A stretch of 64,000 nucleotides of DNA from positions 1-64,000 of the forward strand of contig JBBFLF010000004.1 in NCBI GenBank assembly GCA_037481655.1, in the 5' to 3' direction. Of the stretch, positions 18,613 through 27,950 are shown piece by piece (the first letter of the stretch is position 1; the number at the start of each line of letters is the position of its first letter). A program made the translations under genes and the position numbers. The notes below the pieces were generated by a model. That model was not told where the DNA came from and searched no databases. It saw nothing but the letters and a program-made list of their open reading frames with translations. This DNA is from Desulfobaccales bacterium. Its GTDB lineage: Bacteria; Desulfobacterota; Desulfobaccia; Desulfobaccales; 0-14-0-80-60-11.

Positions 18613-20682
18613 ATGTCCGGAAAAACCGCACACATCCGCAATGTCGCGCTGGTGGGCCACAGCGGTTGCGGCAAAACCTCCCTGGCCGAAGCCCTGCTCT
18701 ATACCGCCGGCGCCACCACCCGCCTGGGCAAGGTGGACGACGGCTCCTCCGTCCTGGACTTCGAGCCGGAGGAGATCAAACGCAAGATCACCATCTCCTC
18801 GGCCTTTCACCACTACACCTGGAAGAAGCACACCGTCTTTGTGGCCGACACCCCCGGGGACGACAACTTCCTGGCCGACACCCGGGCGGTCCTGCATGTG
18901 GCCGATGCCTGCGTGGTGGTCATCGACGCGGTGGACGGCGTCAAGGTGGGCACCGAAAAGGTCTGGGCCACCGCCGATGCCTACCGCCTGCCCCGCCTCA
19001 TCTACATCAACAAGCTGGACCGGGAACGGGCCGATTACGCCCCGGTGCTCACGGCGGTGAAAAACATCCTGGAGGCCACCCCCGTCATGGTGCAGGTCCC
19101 CATCGGCCGGGAAGCCGCCTTCAAGGGCGTGGTGGACCTCATCCAGATGAAGGCCTTCACCGGCACCGGCAAGATGGAGGCCGGCCCCATCCCCGAGGAG
19201 CTCAAGGACGAGGTGGAGAGCCTCCGGGGCGACCTGATGAACTACGCCGCGGAAAGCGACGACGAGCTCATCGAGAAATTTCTGGACGCGGGCGAACTCA
19301 CTCCGGAGGAAATCCTCCGGGGTCTCAAGATCGGGACTCTCATGGGCAAGATCGTGCCGGTGCTCTTCGGGGCCTCGGTGGCCAACGTGGGCCCGGCTTT
19401 GCTGTTGGACGCCATCAACCATTTCCTCCCCGCCCCCGAAGACCGGGGCGAGGTGAAAGGCAAAACCCCCGCCGGCGAAGAGGTGGCTCTGGCCCCCGAC
19501 CCCGACGGCCCCCTGGCGGCCCAGGTCTTCAAGACCGTGGCCGACCCCTATGCCGGGCGGCTCTCCATCTTCCGGGTCTATTCCGGCAAGATGGTCTCCG
19601 ACTCCACCGTGTTTAACGTCAACAAGGGGGTGGCGGAGCGCTACGGCCAGCTCTTCCTGCTGGAGGGCAAGGGGCAGAAACCCGTCCCGGAGCTGGGGCC
19701 CGGCGCCTTCGGCGCGGTGGCCAAACTCAAGGAGACGGTCACCGGCGACACCCTGGCCACCGAGGCCAAGCCGGTGCTCCTCCCGGTCCTGGAGCCGCCC
19801 CGGGCCATGATCACCCTGGCGGTGGAGCCCAAAGTCAAGGGCGAGGAGGACAAGGTCTTCACCGCCATCCAGAAGCTCACGGAAGAGGACCCCTCATTGC
19901 GCCTCACCCGCAACCCGGAGACCAAGGAGATTCTCCTTTCGGGCATGGGCGCGGTGCACATTGAGGCCACCGCCGAGAAGATGAAGCGCAAGTTCGGCGT
20001 GGAGGTCAACCTCACCCTGCCCAAGGTGCCCTACCGGGAGACCATCAAGGGCAAGACCAAGGTGCAGGGCAAATACAAACGCCAGTCCGGCGGCCGGGGC
20101 CAATACGGCGACACCTGGCTGGAGATCGAGCCCCTGCCCCGGGGCGGCGGTTTTGAGTTCGTGGACGCCATCGTGGGCGGCGTCATCCCCAAGCAATACA
20201 TCCCCTCGGTGGAAAAGGGCATCGTGGAGGCCATGCAGGAGGGGGTGCTGGCCGGCTTCCCGGTGGTGGACGTCAAGGTCACCCTTTATGACGGCTCCTT
20301 CCATGAAGTGGACTCCTCGGACATGGCCTTCAAGATCGCCGGCTCCATGGGCTTCAAAAAGGGCGTCCAGCAGGCCAACCCGGTGCTTTTGGAACCCATC
20401 ATGAAGATGACCGTCACCGTGCCCGAGGAAAATATGGGCGACATCATCGGCGATCTCAACGGCCGGCGGGGCCGGGTCCTGGGGGTGGAGGCCCAGGGGA
20501 AGAACCAGGTCATCACCGCCCACGTGCCCATGGCCGAAGTGCTCATGTACGCCCCGGACCTCATCAGCAAGACCGGCGGCCGGGGCACCTTCGAGATGGA
20601 GCTCTCCCACTACGAGGAGGTGCCGCCGCACCTGGCGGAAAAGATCATCGCCGAGGCCCGGGCGGCCAAGGAAAAGGAGTAG
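18613..20682 (+). CDS. fusA2: Elongation factor G-like GTPase (EF-G2 type)
   Basis: 689 residues with the EF-G domain order: G domain with P-loop GHSGCGKT (15-22), DTPGDDNF (G3) and NKLD (G4), then domains II-V. The catalytic His of normal EF-G (DTPGH) is Asp here, as paralogous EF-G-like factors also depart from the consensus, so this is likely not the main translocase. The ATG at 18613 follows AAGGAG; an earlier ATG at 18580 lacks it. No ribosomal-protein or EF-Tu genes are adjacent, also arguing for the paralogue. A strong terminator follows at 20758-20785. Confidence 0.9.
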   Translation: MSGKTAHIRNVALVGHSGCGKTSLAEALLYTAGATTRLGKVDDGSSVLDFEPEEIKRKITISSAFHHYTWKKHTVFVADTPGDDNFLADTRAVLHVADACVVVIDAVDGVKVGTEKVWATADAYRLPRLIYINKLDRERADYAPVLTAVKNILEATPVMVQVPIGREAAFKGVVDLIQMKAFTGTGKMEAGPIPEELKDEVESLRGDLMNYAAESDDELIEKFLDAGELTPEEILRGLKIGTLMGKIVPVLFGASVANVGPALLLDAINHFLPAPEDRGEVKGKTPAGEEVALAPDPDGPLAAQVFKTVADPYAGRLSIFRVYSGKMVSDSTVFNVNKGVAERYGQLFLLEGKGQKPVPELGPGAFGAVAKLKETVTGDTLATEAKPVLLPVLEPPRAMITLAVEPKVKGEEDKVFTAIQKLTEEDPSLRLTRNPETKEILLSGMGAVHIEATAEKMKRKFGVEVNLTLPKVPYRETIKGKTKVQGKYKRQSGGRGQYGDTWLEIEPLPRGGGFEFVDAIVGGVIPKQYIPSVEKGIVEAMQEGVLAGFPVVDVKVTLYDGSFHEVDSSDMAFKIAGSMGFKKGVQQANPVLLEPIMKMTVTVPEENMGDIIGDLNGRRGRVLGVEAQGKNQVITAHVPMAEVLMYAPDLISKTGGRGTFEMELSHYEEVPPHLAEKIIAEARAAKEKE

Positions 20683-20689
20683 AAATTCA

Positions 20690-20756
20690 GGGAGACGGGG
20701 CCCGGGGTCGTGGACCCCTGCCCCCTCCCCTGAACCCCTCCCCCAACCCCATAAAG
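20690..20756 (-). repeat. Three-hairpin element family, copy B (inverted, partial)
   Basis: Read on the minus strand it repeats the middle and end of copy A: TTTATGGGGTTGGGGGAG, then a GGGGGCAGGGGTCCACGACC core. It begins 8 bp after the fusA2 stop and abuts the terminator. Confidence 0.75.
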
Positions 20757-20757
20757 G

Positions 20758-20785
20758 CAGGCGGGCTTTGGCCCGCCTTTTTCTG
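20758..20785 (+). terminator. Terminator of the EF-G-like gene
   Basis: GGCGGGC-TTTG-GCCCGCC followed by TTTTTCTGCTTTT: a canonical rho-independent terminator. Confidence 0.93.
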
Positions 20786-20843
20786 CTTTTGGCAAGTCGG
20801 TGAGAAACTCCAGACAAGTGGCCCCAGGGCCTTAAGGTATGCT

Positions 20844-21341
20844 ATGCTTAGGGCGATGGAAGCCAAAAAACATCCGTACCCAGCCGCAGCCTGCGTCGTG
20901 GCCGTCTCGGTGAGTGCCCAAAAGGGCGTGGTGAAGGAAAACGTGCCCGAGATCACCTTGGTGGTGGAGCACGGGGTAGCGGGCGACGCCCACGCCGAGG
21001 GGGGCAAGCGCCAGGTGAGCCTGCTGGCCCAGGAGAGCATTGACAAGATGCGGGCCAAAGGCGCGGCGGTAAAGCCCGGGGATTTTGCCGAGAACATCAC
21101 TACCCGGGGCTTGCCTTTGGATTCGCTGCCGGTGGGCACCCGCCTGCGGCTGGGGGCCGAGGCCCAGGTGGTCATCAGCCAGATCGGCAAGGCCTGCCAC
21201 CACGGCTGCGCCATTAGGGAGCTGGTGGGGGACTGCATCATGCCCCGGGAGGGCGTCTTTGCCCGGGTCCTCCGGGGCGGAGTGGTGCGGCCCGGGGACC
21301 CGATAATCGTGGAAGAGATACCGCCTCCATCTGAGGCCTGA
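20844..21341 (+). CDS. MOSC domain protein
   Basis: 165 residues resembling a free-standing MOSC (molybdenum cofactor sulfurase C-terminal) domain: AVSVSAQKGVVKENV, GVAGDAHAEGG, VSLLAQESID, KPGDFAENITTRGL, and a Cys-His cluster GKACHHGCAI. MOSC proteins bind or carry sulfur for molybdenum or tungsten cofactors. MogA is two genes downstream on the same strand, which supports a molybdopterin role. AAGG lies 6 bases before the chosen ATG; ATG 20856 is an alternative. Confidence 0.88.
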   Translation: MLRAMEAKKHPYPAAACVVAVSVSAQKGVVKENVPEITLVVEHGVAGDAHAEGGKRQVSLLAQESIDKMRAKGAAVKPGDFAENITTRGLPLDSLPVGTRLRLGAEAQVVISQIGKACHHGCAIRELVGDCIMPREGVFARVLRGGVVRPGDPIIVEEIPPPSEA

Positions 21342-21357
21342 CCGGAGGTGACCACCG

Positions 21358-21837
21358 ATGCGGGGGAAAAGGGCGGCACAAGTGGCGGGGATTTTTGGGG
21401 CAGGGATGCTCTTGTGGGCGGGCGGTTTGATTCCGGAGGTAAAAACGGGGTCGCCGCCGGCCGTCGCCTGGGCGGCGGAGCGGCCGGGAGGCCCAGCCTA
21501 CACGCCTACTCCAGGAAGCCCCGAGCGCCGGGCCATCATGGACGCTCTGCGTGGCCTGATGGAAGAACGCACCGGATTGAAACTAATCTTCGTGGTCCGG
21601 CATTTGAAAGTGAAGGGCAATTGGGCCTGGCTGGAGGTGGAGCCCCAATCCCCCGATGGCCACAAACGATATGAACCTGTGTGTGCCTTGCTCAAGAGGG
21701 ACTTAGGCTACTGGGAGGTGGCGGAGCTCCCCTCCACCGAGGAGGACAGCCCCCTCTGGCAGCCGGGTTTCGGCCGGTCACTGCAGGCCCGCTACCCGGG
21801 GGTACCGTTGGAGATCTTCCCGCCCGCTCGGCGTTAG
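21358..21837 (+). CDS. Exported hypothetical protein
   Basis: 159 residues with a signal peptide (VAGIFGAGMLLWAGG to AVAWAAE). The mature domain has SPERRAIMDALRGLMEE, LKLIFVVRHLKVKGNWAWLEVEPQ and CALLKRDLGYWEVAEL, an alternation seen in small exported proteins of unknown function. It lies between the MOSC and mogA genes, 16 bp after the former, with GGAGGTG 7 bases before the ATG. A molybdenum-enzyme link is suggested only by position. Confidence 0.7.
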   Translation: MRGKRAAQVAGIFGAGMLLWAGGLIPEVKTGSPPAVAWAAERPGGPAYTPTPGSPERRAIMDALRGLMEERTGLKLIFVVRHLKVKGNWAWLEVEPQSPDGHKRYEPVCALLKRDLGYWEVAELPSTEEDSPLWQPGFGRSLQARYPGVPLEIFPPARR

Positions 21838-21952
21838 CCGGAACGAGGCATCCGGAGCAATAAGGGCAGAACGCCGGGCTGCCTATGGAGCGAAGGGTGT
21901 GAACGGGGGAGGAGGAGGGCGCTGCTCCCCTTAACGGTTAGGTGCGGGAAAA

Positions 21953-22447
21953 ATGACTTTTCAGGTGGGCATTCTTACAGTGAGTGACAAAGGCCACGCC
22001 GGCGAACGCCAGGACACCGCCGGCCCGGAGCTGGCGCGCCTGTTGGACCCGGCCTGCTTTCAGGTGCGCCGCTACGAGGTGGTGCCCGATGAGTGGGAGG
22101 ACATCGCCCGGGTGCTGGTGGCCTGGAGCGATGAGGAGGGGCTGGATCTCATCCTCACCTGCGGCGGCACGGGCCTGCATCCCCGGGACCTGACCCCCGA
22201 AGTGACCCAGGCGGTTGCCCATCGCCTGGTGCCGGGGCTCCCCGAGGCCATGCGGGCCGCGGGCTTAAGCCAGACCCCCCACGCCATGCTCTCCCGGGGG
22301 GTGGCGGTAATCCGGGGCACCACCCTCATCGTCAATCTCCCCGGCAGCCCCAAAGGCGCCACCGAAAGCCTGGCTGCCATCCTGCCGGCCCTGCCTCACG
22401 CCCTGGAGAAACTCCGGGGCAGCCCCGCCGAGTGCGCCACTCCTTAA
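21953..22447 (+). CDS. mogA: Molybdopterin adenylyltransferase (MogA/MoaB family)
   Basis: 164 residues, normal for the family that adenylylates molybdopterin before metal insertion. Diagnostic motifs are GILTVSDKG at the N-terminus, TCGGTGLHPRDLTPE (substrate-binding) and RGTTLIVNLPGSPKG. It probably works with the MOSC protein 600 bp upstream. MoaB and MogA cannot be separated reliably here. The preceding 115 bp contain no gene. Confidence 0.92.
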   Translation: MTFQVGILTVSDKGHAGERQDTAGPELARLLDPACFQVRRYEVVPDEWEDIARVLVAWSDEEGLDLILTCGGTGLHPRDLTPEVTQAVAHRLVPGLPEAMRAAGLSQTPHAMLSRGVAVIRGTTLIVNLPGSPKGATESLAAILPALPHALEKLRGSPAECATP

Positions 22448-22518
22448 AGAGTCTCTAAGCTGGTGGAGAGGAAAACTTGCCTCCCAACGGGAAAGTGAAA
22501 CTCTCCCCAGCCCTTAAA

Positions 22519-22560
22519 ATTAAAAAAGAAAAGGGGGCCAGGAATATAACTCCTGCCCCC
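22519..22560 (-). terminator. Terminator of the 23069-22686 gene run
   Basis: On the minus strand GGGGGCAGGAG and the complementary CTCCTGGCCCCC-type arm form a hairpin (22533-22560) followed by TTTTCTTTTTT. Confidence 0.88.
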
Positions 22561-22685
22561 TCTCCTCGACCTCACAAAGGGATTTCGTGGGGAGGTTTAA
22601 AGGTGAGACGGGGGACCGCAGCCTCTTGATCTCCCCTTCAGAATCACCGGATTCTGGCGTTCCGGGTTTATCCCGGACCCCTCCC

Positions 22686-23069
22686 CTACTCCCCCCGGGC
22701 GGCGGTGTCCAGGTCTGTGGGCTTTTCCTCCCGCTCCGGCGGCAGGCCCTTAGATTCCCGGATCTTGGCCCGGATGGCGGCGATGGCGGCCAGCTGCCGG
22801 TCCTTGGCGGCCTTCAGGTCCCGGGCGCGCAGCACCGCATCCCTTACCGGCTCGGTGAGCATGGGATTGATCTCCCCGGCTTCCAGGGCCAGGTGGACTT
22901 CTTTGCCCAGCCGCCGCCAGGCCCGGTTCAGACGCCGCTGTTGCCATAAAATGCCCAGCCAGCGCACCAGGATCAGCCCCCGGCGCCCGGTGTTGACCAA
23001 AAAGCGCCCCAGTAGGGCCACGACTCCGGAGCTGATTTCTTTGGCTTTGGCAGAATATTCGGCGGTCAT
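22686..23069 (-). CDS. Small hypothetical protein
   Basis: 127 residues, not recognised. It is helical and basic with a weakly hydrophobic first third (GVVALLGRFLVNTGRRGLILVRWLGIL) that may bind the membrane, then charged helices (VRDAVLRARDLKAAKDRQLAA). AAGGAG precedes the ATG, which overlaps the stop of the Mut7-C gene (ATGA). It is the last gene before a strong terminator. Confidence 0.65.
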   Translation of the reverse strand: MTAEYSAKAKEISSGVVALLGRFLVNTGRRGLILVRWLGILWQQRRLNRAWRRLGKEVHLALEAGEINPMLTEPVRDAVLRARDLKAAKDRQLAAIAAIRAKIRESKGLPPEREEKPTDLDTAARGE

Positions 23070-23563
23070 GTGGATCTCCTTGTCGTTGAGGATGCCGCCT
23101 GGGGATGGCCGGTCCCTGCCAGCACCTCAGCCAGGCTGCGGCTGATGCCGGCCACGTGGCTTCCCGGCCAATAGACCCGTCCGCAGGCGGGGCAGTGGTA
23201 AAACTCCGCCTGGGTGGCCCAGATGTGTTCCGGCACCCGGGTCAGAGCCTCCTCCCGGGGGAGCTCCTTGAGCCGGGCATTGCAGCGGACGCAGCGGCTC
23301 AGGGGCCGGAAGTGCCGCCGGCTGAGCTGAAGGCGGCGGATGACTTCATCCAGCTGCGCCGCCGGCTCCCGGGCTGCCAGGATGAGCAGGTCCTGCCGGT
23401 CCGCCCTCTCCAAGGTGCGGTTGGCGGTGAGGAGCACCGTGTCCGGGGCCGGAGCCGGGAGCGTCTCTTTCCGGAGGACCTGGAGCCGGGCGTCCAGCCC
23501 CAGAAACCGCAGGCGCTTGGCCAAGCCTCCCAAAGCGGCATCCACGAGGAACTTCAGCCCCAC
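23066..23563 (-). CDS. Mut7-C RNase-domain protein
   Basis: About 165 residues. The N-terminus LKFLVDAALGGLAKRLRFLGLDA is the Mut7-C signature (PIN-like fold), with TANRTLERADRQDLLIL and a C-terminal zinc ribbon formed by CVRC and CPAC. Members are thought to be RNases. GTG at 23563 is chosen because the motif begins immediately after it; TTG at 23575 is possible. It overlaps the next gene by 4 bp. Confidence 0.88.
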   Translation of the reverse strand: MGLKFLVDAALGGLAKRLRFLGLDARLQVLRKETLPAPAPDTVLLTANRTLERADRQDLLILAAREPAAQLDEVIRRLQLSRRHFRPLSRCVRCNARLKELPREEALTRVPEHIWATQAEFYHCPACGRVYWPGSHVAGISRSLAEVLAGTGHPQAASSTTRRST

Positions 23564-23592
23564 GTGCCACCCCAATTATGCCCTGGCAGAGG

Positions 23593-24363
23593 TCAGGGGC
23601 TTAAGGGCTCCACCCTGATCCCCGGCGGCGGGCTGAGGCGAAAGGCCTCCGGCGCCAGGGGCGGGTTGACGCTCAGATCGCCAAAGGTCACCCGGAGCTC
23701 CGAAGTGGGGCTGGGCGTCTTCACCGTGACCTGCCGGGGCCAGCTTCCGGGGCCGCTGAAATCGGCAAATTCCGCTTCAAAGCCGGTCTGTTCCCCTTCC
23801 CCCCGCCACTGGAGCTTCCGGGGCCGGCCCTGGGCCAACCACAGGCGCTCCCGGGGCTGGCCATCGGCGCCGTTCCAGACCAACAGCCAATTGCCGGGCT
23901 CCCCTTGCTCCTGCCAGCTCTGGGGCTCCCCGTCGCTTAAGGGCACCCCGGCGGTCAAAAGCCGCACGCACTGGGCCAGGGTCACCCCCGGCGGGATGAA
24001 GCCCGCCAGGTTCCGGGGCGTGGCCGGCCCCCTGAGCAGCCTCCACTCCCGGGGGAAGAGCACCGCCACCTCCTCGCCGTCGCTCACAAAGGTCATCAGG
24101 CTGCGGCCGAAGAGATCCGTGACCTCCACCCTCAGGGAGGAGGGGAGCCCCGCCAGAAGCCGGGCGCTGCCGGAATAGCTGCGGCCCGGGGCGATGAGGG
24201 TGAGGCGGGCCCGGGCTTGAAAGCCCTGGATGCCGGCCTGACGGGCCCGCCAGGCGGCCAGGGCCTCCTGAGGCGCCACAGCCACCGGCGGCGGAGGCGG
24301 CGGCAAGGTGCGGCAGCCCGCCAGGACCGCCAGCAGCAAGGCCAGGGAGATGAGGGGTCTCAT
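23593..24363 (-). CDS. LolB-like / DUF4292-like lipoprotein
   Basis: 256 residues with a lipobox ending at Cys17 (LLLAVLAGC) and a proline stretch after it. The body has the curved-sheet pattern of LolB and LppX-like lipid carriers: GFQARARLTLIAPGRSYSGS, SSLRVEVTDLFGRSLMTF and a C-terminal VTFGDLSVNPPLAPEAF. LolB inserts lipoproteins into the outer membrane. Its ATG overlaps the stop of the TPR lipoprotein (ATGA), so the two are translationally coupled and probably work together at the outer membrane. Confidence 0.75.
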   Translation of the reverse strand: MRPLISLALLLAVLAGCRTLPPPPPPVAVAPQEALAAWRARQAGIQGFQARARLTLIAPGRSYSGSARLLAGLPSSLRVEVTDLFGRSLMTFVSDGEEVAVLFPREWRLLRGPATPRNLAGFIPPGVTLAQCVRLLTAGVPLSDGEPQSWQEQGEPGNWLLVWNGADGQPRERLWLAQGRPRKLQWRGEGEQTGFEAEFADFSGPGSWPRQVTVKTPSPTSELRVTFGDLSVNPPLAPEAFRLSPPPGIRVEPLSP

Positions 24364-26138
24364 AGGTTCTGGGCCGGGAGCTTCTCTTCCAGCTCCTGGA
24401 TCTTGCGGCGCAGACTAGGGAGATCCGGGTTCTCCAGCTCCAGGGCCCGGCGGTAAAGGCGCAGGGCCTCACCCAGGCGGTTCACCTTGCGGTAGGCGTC
24501 TCCCAGGTGCTCCGCCACCGTGGCGTCGGTGGGCAGCTTCTCAAAGGCCCGCTCCAGCTCCGCCACCGCCTTGTCGTAGAGGCCTTTCTTGTAATAGACC
24601 CAGCCCAGGCTGTCGATGATGTGGCCGCTGTCCGGCTTCAGGCGCAGGGCCGCCTTGATGAGCCGCTCGGCCTCATCCAGGTTGATGCCCATCTCGGCAT
24701 AGGTGTAGCCCAGGAAATTCAGGGCGTCGGGGTTGTCCGGGTCCAGCTCCAGGACCTTTTTGACCCGCTCGATGCTCTCCTGGCGGCGCTTGAGCTTTTC
24801 CAGAATATAGGCCAGCCTGAGATGCAGTTCCACGGAGCGGGGCAGCCGCTCCAGGCCCTCCTGGAGCACCGCCTCCGCCCGGTGAAACATGGCCTCCTCC
24901 TCATGGTAGAGGGCCAGGGCCAGATAGACGTCCTCCCGGTCCGGAGCGGCGGCTTTGACCTCCTCCAGGATGCGGCGGGCCTGGGCCACGTCCCGGCGCT
25001 GATAGCGCAGGTACGCCAACCGGAGCCGCGCCGGCACAAAATGCTCGGACCCCGGCCGGATGGCCTCATACTCCTGGATGGCCCCGGCCACGTCCCCCTT
25101 CTCCTCCAGGGCCAGGCCGATGAGATAGCGCACCCGGTCGCCGTAACGGGGCCGGGTGAGAAGGGGCCGGAGCTCCTTTAAGGCTTCCTCATGATATTTC
25201 TGTTCCAGATAAATGATCCCTACCTGGAGGAGGGCCTCCGGGTCGTTCTTCTCCAGGCGGCGGTATTTGGCCAGAGCCTTGGTGGCTTCGCTATACTGCC
25301 CCGCCATCAGGTGCAGGCGGCCGATGTTGGCCCACACCCGGGAGTTCTGCGGCTGGATCTTGAGGATGCGGCGGTAATAGCCCAGGGCCCGGGCATACTG
25401 CTTTTCCCGCTCCGCCACCGCCGCCAAATCCAGCAGGGCCGGGACGAATTCCGGGTCGTAGTCCAAGACGCGCTGAAGCTGCCGTTTGGCCTCCTCCACC
25501 TGATCCATCTCCAGATAGAAGCGGCCCAGGTAGTAGTAGGCCGGGATGAGATCCGGCTGCAGCTTCAGGAGCTCCTTCACCATGCGGATGGCCTTGGGGA
25601 AGCGGCGTTGCTGGGCGTAGAGGGCCGCCAGGAAGATGCGGGCCTCCCGGTTGTCCGGGTTGAGCACCAGGATGCGCTCATATTCCAGCACCGCTTCCTG
25701 GAGCTGATTGAGGCTGACGTGCAGGCCGGCCAGGAGGAAGTGGGCCTCCTGGCTTCTGGGGTCCAGCTTCAGGGCCTTTTCCACATGCGCCAGGGCATCC
25801 TTGAGGTCCCCCTGGCGCTGGTAAAGGGTGGCCACCTCGATGCGCAGAAGCACCGAGTCGGGATCGAAGCGCAGGGCCTCCTCATACTCCCGGATGGCCC
25901 CGGGGAGATTTTCCTCCAGGAGATACCGCTGGGCCCGGAAGTAATGGAAATACGCCTGCCCGCGGTCCGGGGCGGCCTCAGGCGCGGCGGGTCCTCCGGG
26001 GGACATCAGGGCGCTCAAGGTCTGGCACCCCGCCACGGCCAGGAGCACGACGCAGGCCAAGGCCGGGAGAAACCAGCCTCCTCTCCCGGGCCGGGCGGAG
26101 CACGCTGATCCGGCAGCTCCTGGAGCCTCCACCCGCAT
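24360..26138 (-). CDS. TPR-repeat lipoprotein
   Basis: 592 residues from ATG 26138, with GGAG 7 bases upstream. A lipoprotein signal (VVLLAVAGC) is followed by at least twelve tetratricopeptide repeats, for example AIREYEEALRFDPDS, ALAHVEKALKLDPRS and SIERVKKVLELDPDN. Such scaffolds assemble envelope complexes, including PEP-CTERM/exosortase and exopolysaccharide systems. Here the partner is the coupled LolB-like lipoprotein. It starts 15 bp after rpoH. Confidence 0.88.
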   Translation of the reverse strand: MRVEAPGAAGSACSARPGRGGWFLPALACVVLLAVAGCQTLSALMSPGGPAAPEAAPDRGQAYFHYFRAQRYLLEENLPGAIREYEEALRFDPDSVLLRIEVATLYQRQGDLKDALAHVEKALKLDPRSQEAHFLLAGLHVSLNQLQEAVLEYERILVLNPDNREARIFLAALYAQQRRFPKAIRMVKELLKLQPDLIPAYYYLGRFYLEMDQVEEAKRQLQRVLDYDPEFVPALLDLAAVAEREKQYARALGYYRRILKIQPQNSRVWANIGRLHLMAGQYSEATKALAKYRRLEKNDPEALLQVGIIYLEQKYHEEALKELRPLLTRPRYGDRVRYLIGLALEEKGDVAGAIQEYEAIRPGSEHFVPARLRLAYLRYQRRDVAQARRILEEVKAAAPDREDVYLALALYHEEEAMFHRAEAVLQEGLERLPRSVELHLRLAYILEKLKRRQESIERVKKVLELDPDNPDALNFLGYTYAEMGINLDEAERLIKAALRLKPDSGHIIDSLGWVYYKKGLYDKAVAELERAFEKLPTDATVAEHLGDAYRKVNRLGEALRLYRRALELENPDLPSLRRKIQELEEKLPAQNL

Positions 26139-26152
26139 TGACGTCTCCAGCT

Positions 26153-27145
26153 TCAATCCACGGCGCTGGCGTGCAGCTCTTCCCAATCCGGTATCTCGCT
26201 TTTCAGGTAGTGACGCAGCTTTTTGATGAGCCGGTCCTCGATCTGGCGCACCCGCTCCCGGGAGATGCCGTGGCGGGCCCCGATCTCCTGCAAGGTGAGG
26301 GGCTTTTCCGCCAGCAGCCTGAGATCGAGGATGTCCCGCTCCTTGTCGTTCAGTTCGCGCCGGAACTCCTCCAGTTTCTGGCGAAAGAGGGCCTTCATCT
26401 CGCTCTCCGCCAGCACCTCCTCCACCTGGGGCTCGGTGGAGGTGAGGAAATTCTTGTGGAATTCCTCGGAGCCTTCCTTCAGGGGCGCGTCCAGGGAGAG
26501 CTCCCAGCCGCCCAGGCGCTGCTCCATTTCAATGACCTCCTCCTCCTTCACCTGGAGGACATCGGAGAGCAGCTTGGGGCCCGGCTCGAAACCCAGGGCG
26601 CGCAGCTTTTCCTTCTCTTTTTTCAGATTGTAGAACAACTTGCGCTGGGACTGGGTGGTGCCGATCTTCACCAGCTTCCAGTTGTCCATGATGAACTTGA
26701 GGATGTAGGCCTTGATCCAGAAGGAGGCGTAGTAAGACAGCTTGATGCCCCGGTAGGGGTCAAACTTTTTGATGGCCTGCATGAGGCCGATATTGCCTTC
26801 CTGGATGAGGTCCAGGAGATTGCGCATCCAGTACTTCTGAAATTCCAGGGCGATCTTGATGACCAGGCGCAGATTGCTGGTGATGAGACGGTAGGCGATC
26901 TCCGGATCCCCGGTCTCCTTGTAGCGGATGGTGAGCTCCTTTTCCTCTTCGGGGGTGAGGAGCTTGAAGCGGTTGGCCTCCCGGATGTAGCGCTGCAGGG
27001 GGTCGAGCTCCGCCGGAACCGGGAGGGCCGCCTCCTCTTCCTCCTCCAGGAGAGGCTCCTCCACTTCGGGCTCCAGGACCTCTTCGGCCGCCAGCTCCTC
27101 CAGGGGCTCCTCTAGTTCAATCTCCGGCTCGTAATGGTGGCTCAT
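26153..27145 (-). CDS. rpoH: RNA polymerase sigma factor RpoH-like (sigma-32 family)
   Basis: 330 residues. After an unusually acidic N-terminal stretch (about 1-45) come sigma regions 2 (NLRLVIKIALEFQKYW, DLIQEGNIGLMQAIKKFD) and 4 (TLQEIGARHGISRERVRQIE). QSQRKLFYNLKK matches the RpoH box (QRKLFFNLR) that distinguishes sigma-32 from other sigma-70 members. ATG 27145 has AAAGGTG just upstream. It heads a likely operon with the TPR and LolB-like lipoproteins and lies 25 bp after hisF. Confidence 0.9.
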   Translation of the reverse strand: MSHHYEPEIELEEPLEELAAEEVLEPEVEEPLLEEEEEAALPVPAELDPLQRYIREANRFKLLTPEEEKELTIRYKETGDPEIAYRLITSNLRLVIKIALEFQKYWMRNLLDLIQEGNIGLMQAIKKFDPYRGIKLSYYASFWIKAYILKFIMDNWKLVKIGTTQSQRKLFYNLKKEKEKLRALGFEPGPKLLSDVLQVKEEEVIEMEQRLGGWELSLDAPLKEGSEEFHKNFLTSTEPQVEEVLAESEMKALFRQKLEEFRRELNDKERDILDLRLLAEKPLTLQEIGARHGISRERVRQIEDRLIKKLRHYLKSEIPDWEELHASAVD

Positions 27146-27170
27146 AGCGCACCTTTGCCTTGGGGCCGTC

Positions 27171-27950
27171 TCACCAGGTGAGGCGCACCGGAATGCCCTG
27201 CTGGGCCAAGTACTCCTTAATGCCCGGGATGGTGTAAGTGCCGTAGTGCACCATGGAGGCGATGAGGGCGGCATCGGCCCGGCCGGCGGTGAGCACCTCC
27301 GCCAGGTGCTCGGGCTTGCCGGCGCCGCCGGAGGCGATCACCGGGATGGACACCGCCTCGGAGATCATCCGGGTCACCGTCAGCTCATAGCCGTCTTGGG
27401 TGCCGTCGGCGTCGATGGAGTTGAGGCAGATCTCCCCGGCCCCCAGCCGCTCCGCCTCCTTGGCCCACCACAGGGCGTCGAGGCCCATGGGCGTGCGGCC
27501 GCCGTGGATGACCACCTCGTAGCCGCTGGGGATTGTGGGGGAAGGCGGCACCCGTTTCACGTCCATGCCCAGGACGATGCATTGGCTCCCGAAGGCCTCA
27601 GCCCCCTGGGCAATGAGCCGGGGGTTTTGCACCGCCGCGGTGTTGACGCTCACCTTTTCGGCCCCCGCCAACAGCACCTCCCGCATGTCCTCCAAGGTCC
27701 TGATGCCGCCGCCCACAGAGAAGGGGATGAAGATCACCTTTGCCACCCGGCGCACCACGTCAATCATGATGCCCCGGCGGTCGCTGGAGGCGGTGATGTC
27801 ATAGAACACCAGCTCGTCCGCCCCGGTGTCGTAATAATACCGGGCCATCTCCACCGGGTCGCCGATGTCCACGTTGTCTTGAAACTTGATCCCTTTGGTG
27901 GTCCGGCCGTCCCGGACATCCAGGCAGGGGATGATGCGCTTACTGAGCAA
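27171..27950 (-). CDS. hisF: Imidazole glycerol phosphate synthase subunit HisF
   Basis: 259 residues, normal size. The TIM barrel starts [20 protein letters not shown] with the catalytic Asp in CLDV; the second catalytic Asp is in [13 protein letters not shown]. It closes the imidazole ring using ammonia delivered by HisH. The best start is TTG at 27950, overlapping the end of hisH by 11 bp; this is a rare start codon but matches family N-termini. No other his genes are nearby. Confidence 0.95.
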   Translation of the reverse strand: MLSKRIIPCLDVRDGRTTKGIKFQDNVDIGDPVEMARYYYDTGADELVFYDITASSDRRGIMIDVVRRVAKVIFIPFSVGGGIRTLEDMREVLLAGAEKVSVNTAAVQNPRLIAQGAEAFGSQCIVLGMDVKRVPPSPTIPSGYEVVIHGGRTPMGLDALWWAKEAERLGAGEICLNSIDADGTQDGYELTVTRMISEAVSIPVIASGGAGKPEHLAEVLTAGRADAALIASMVHYGTYTIPGIKEYLAQQGIPVRLTW

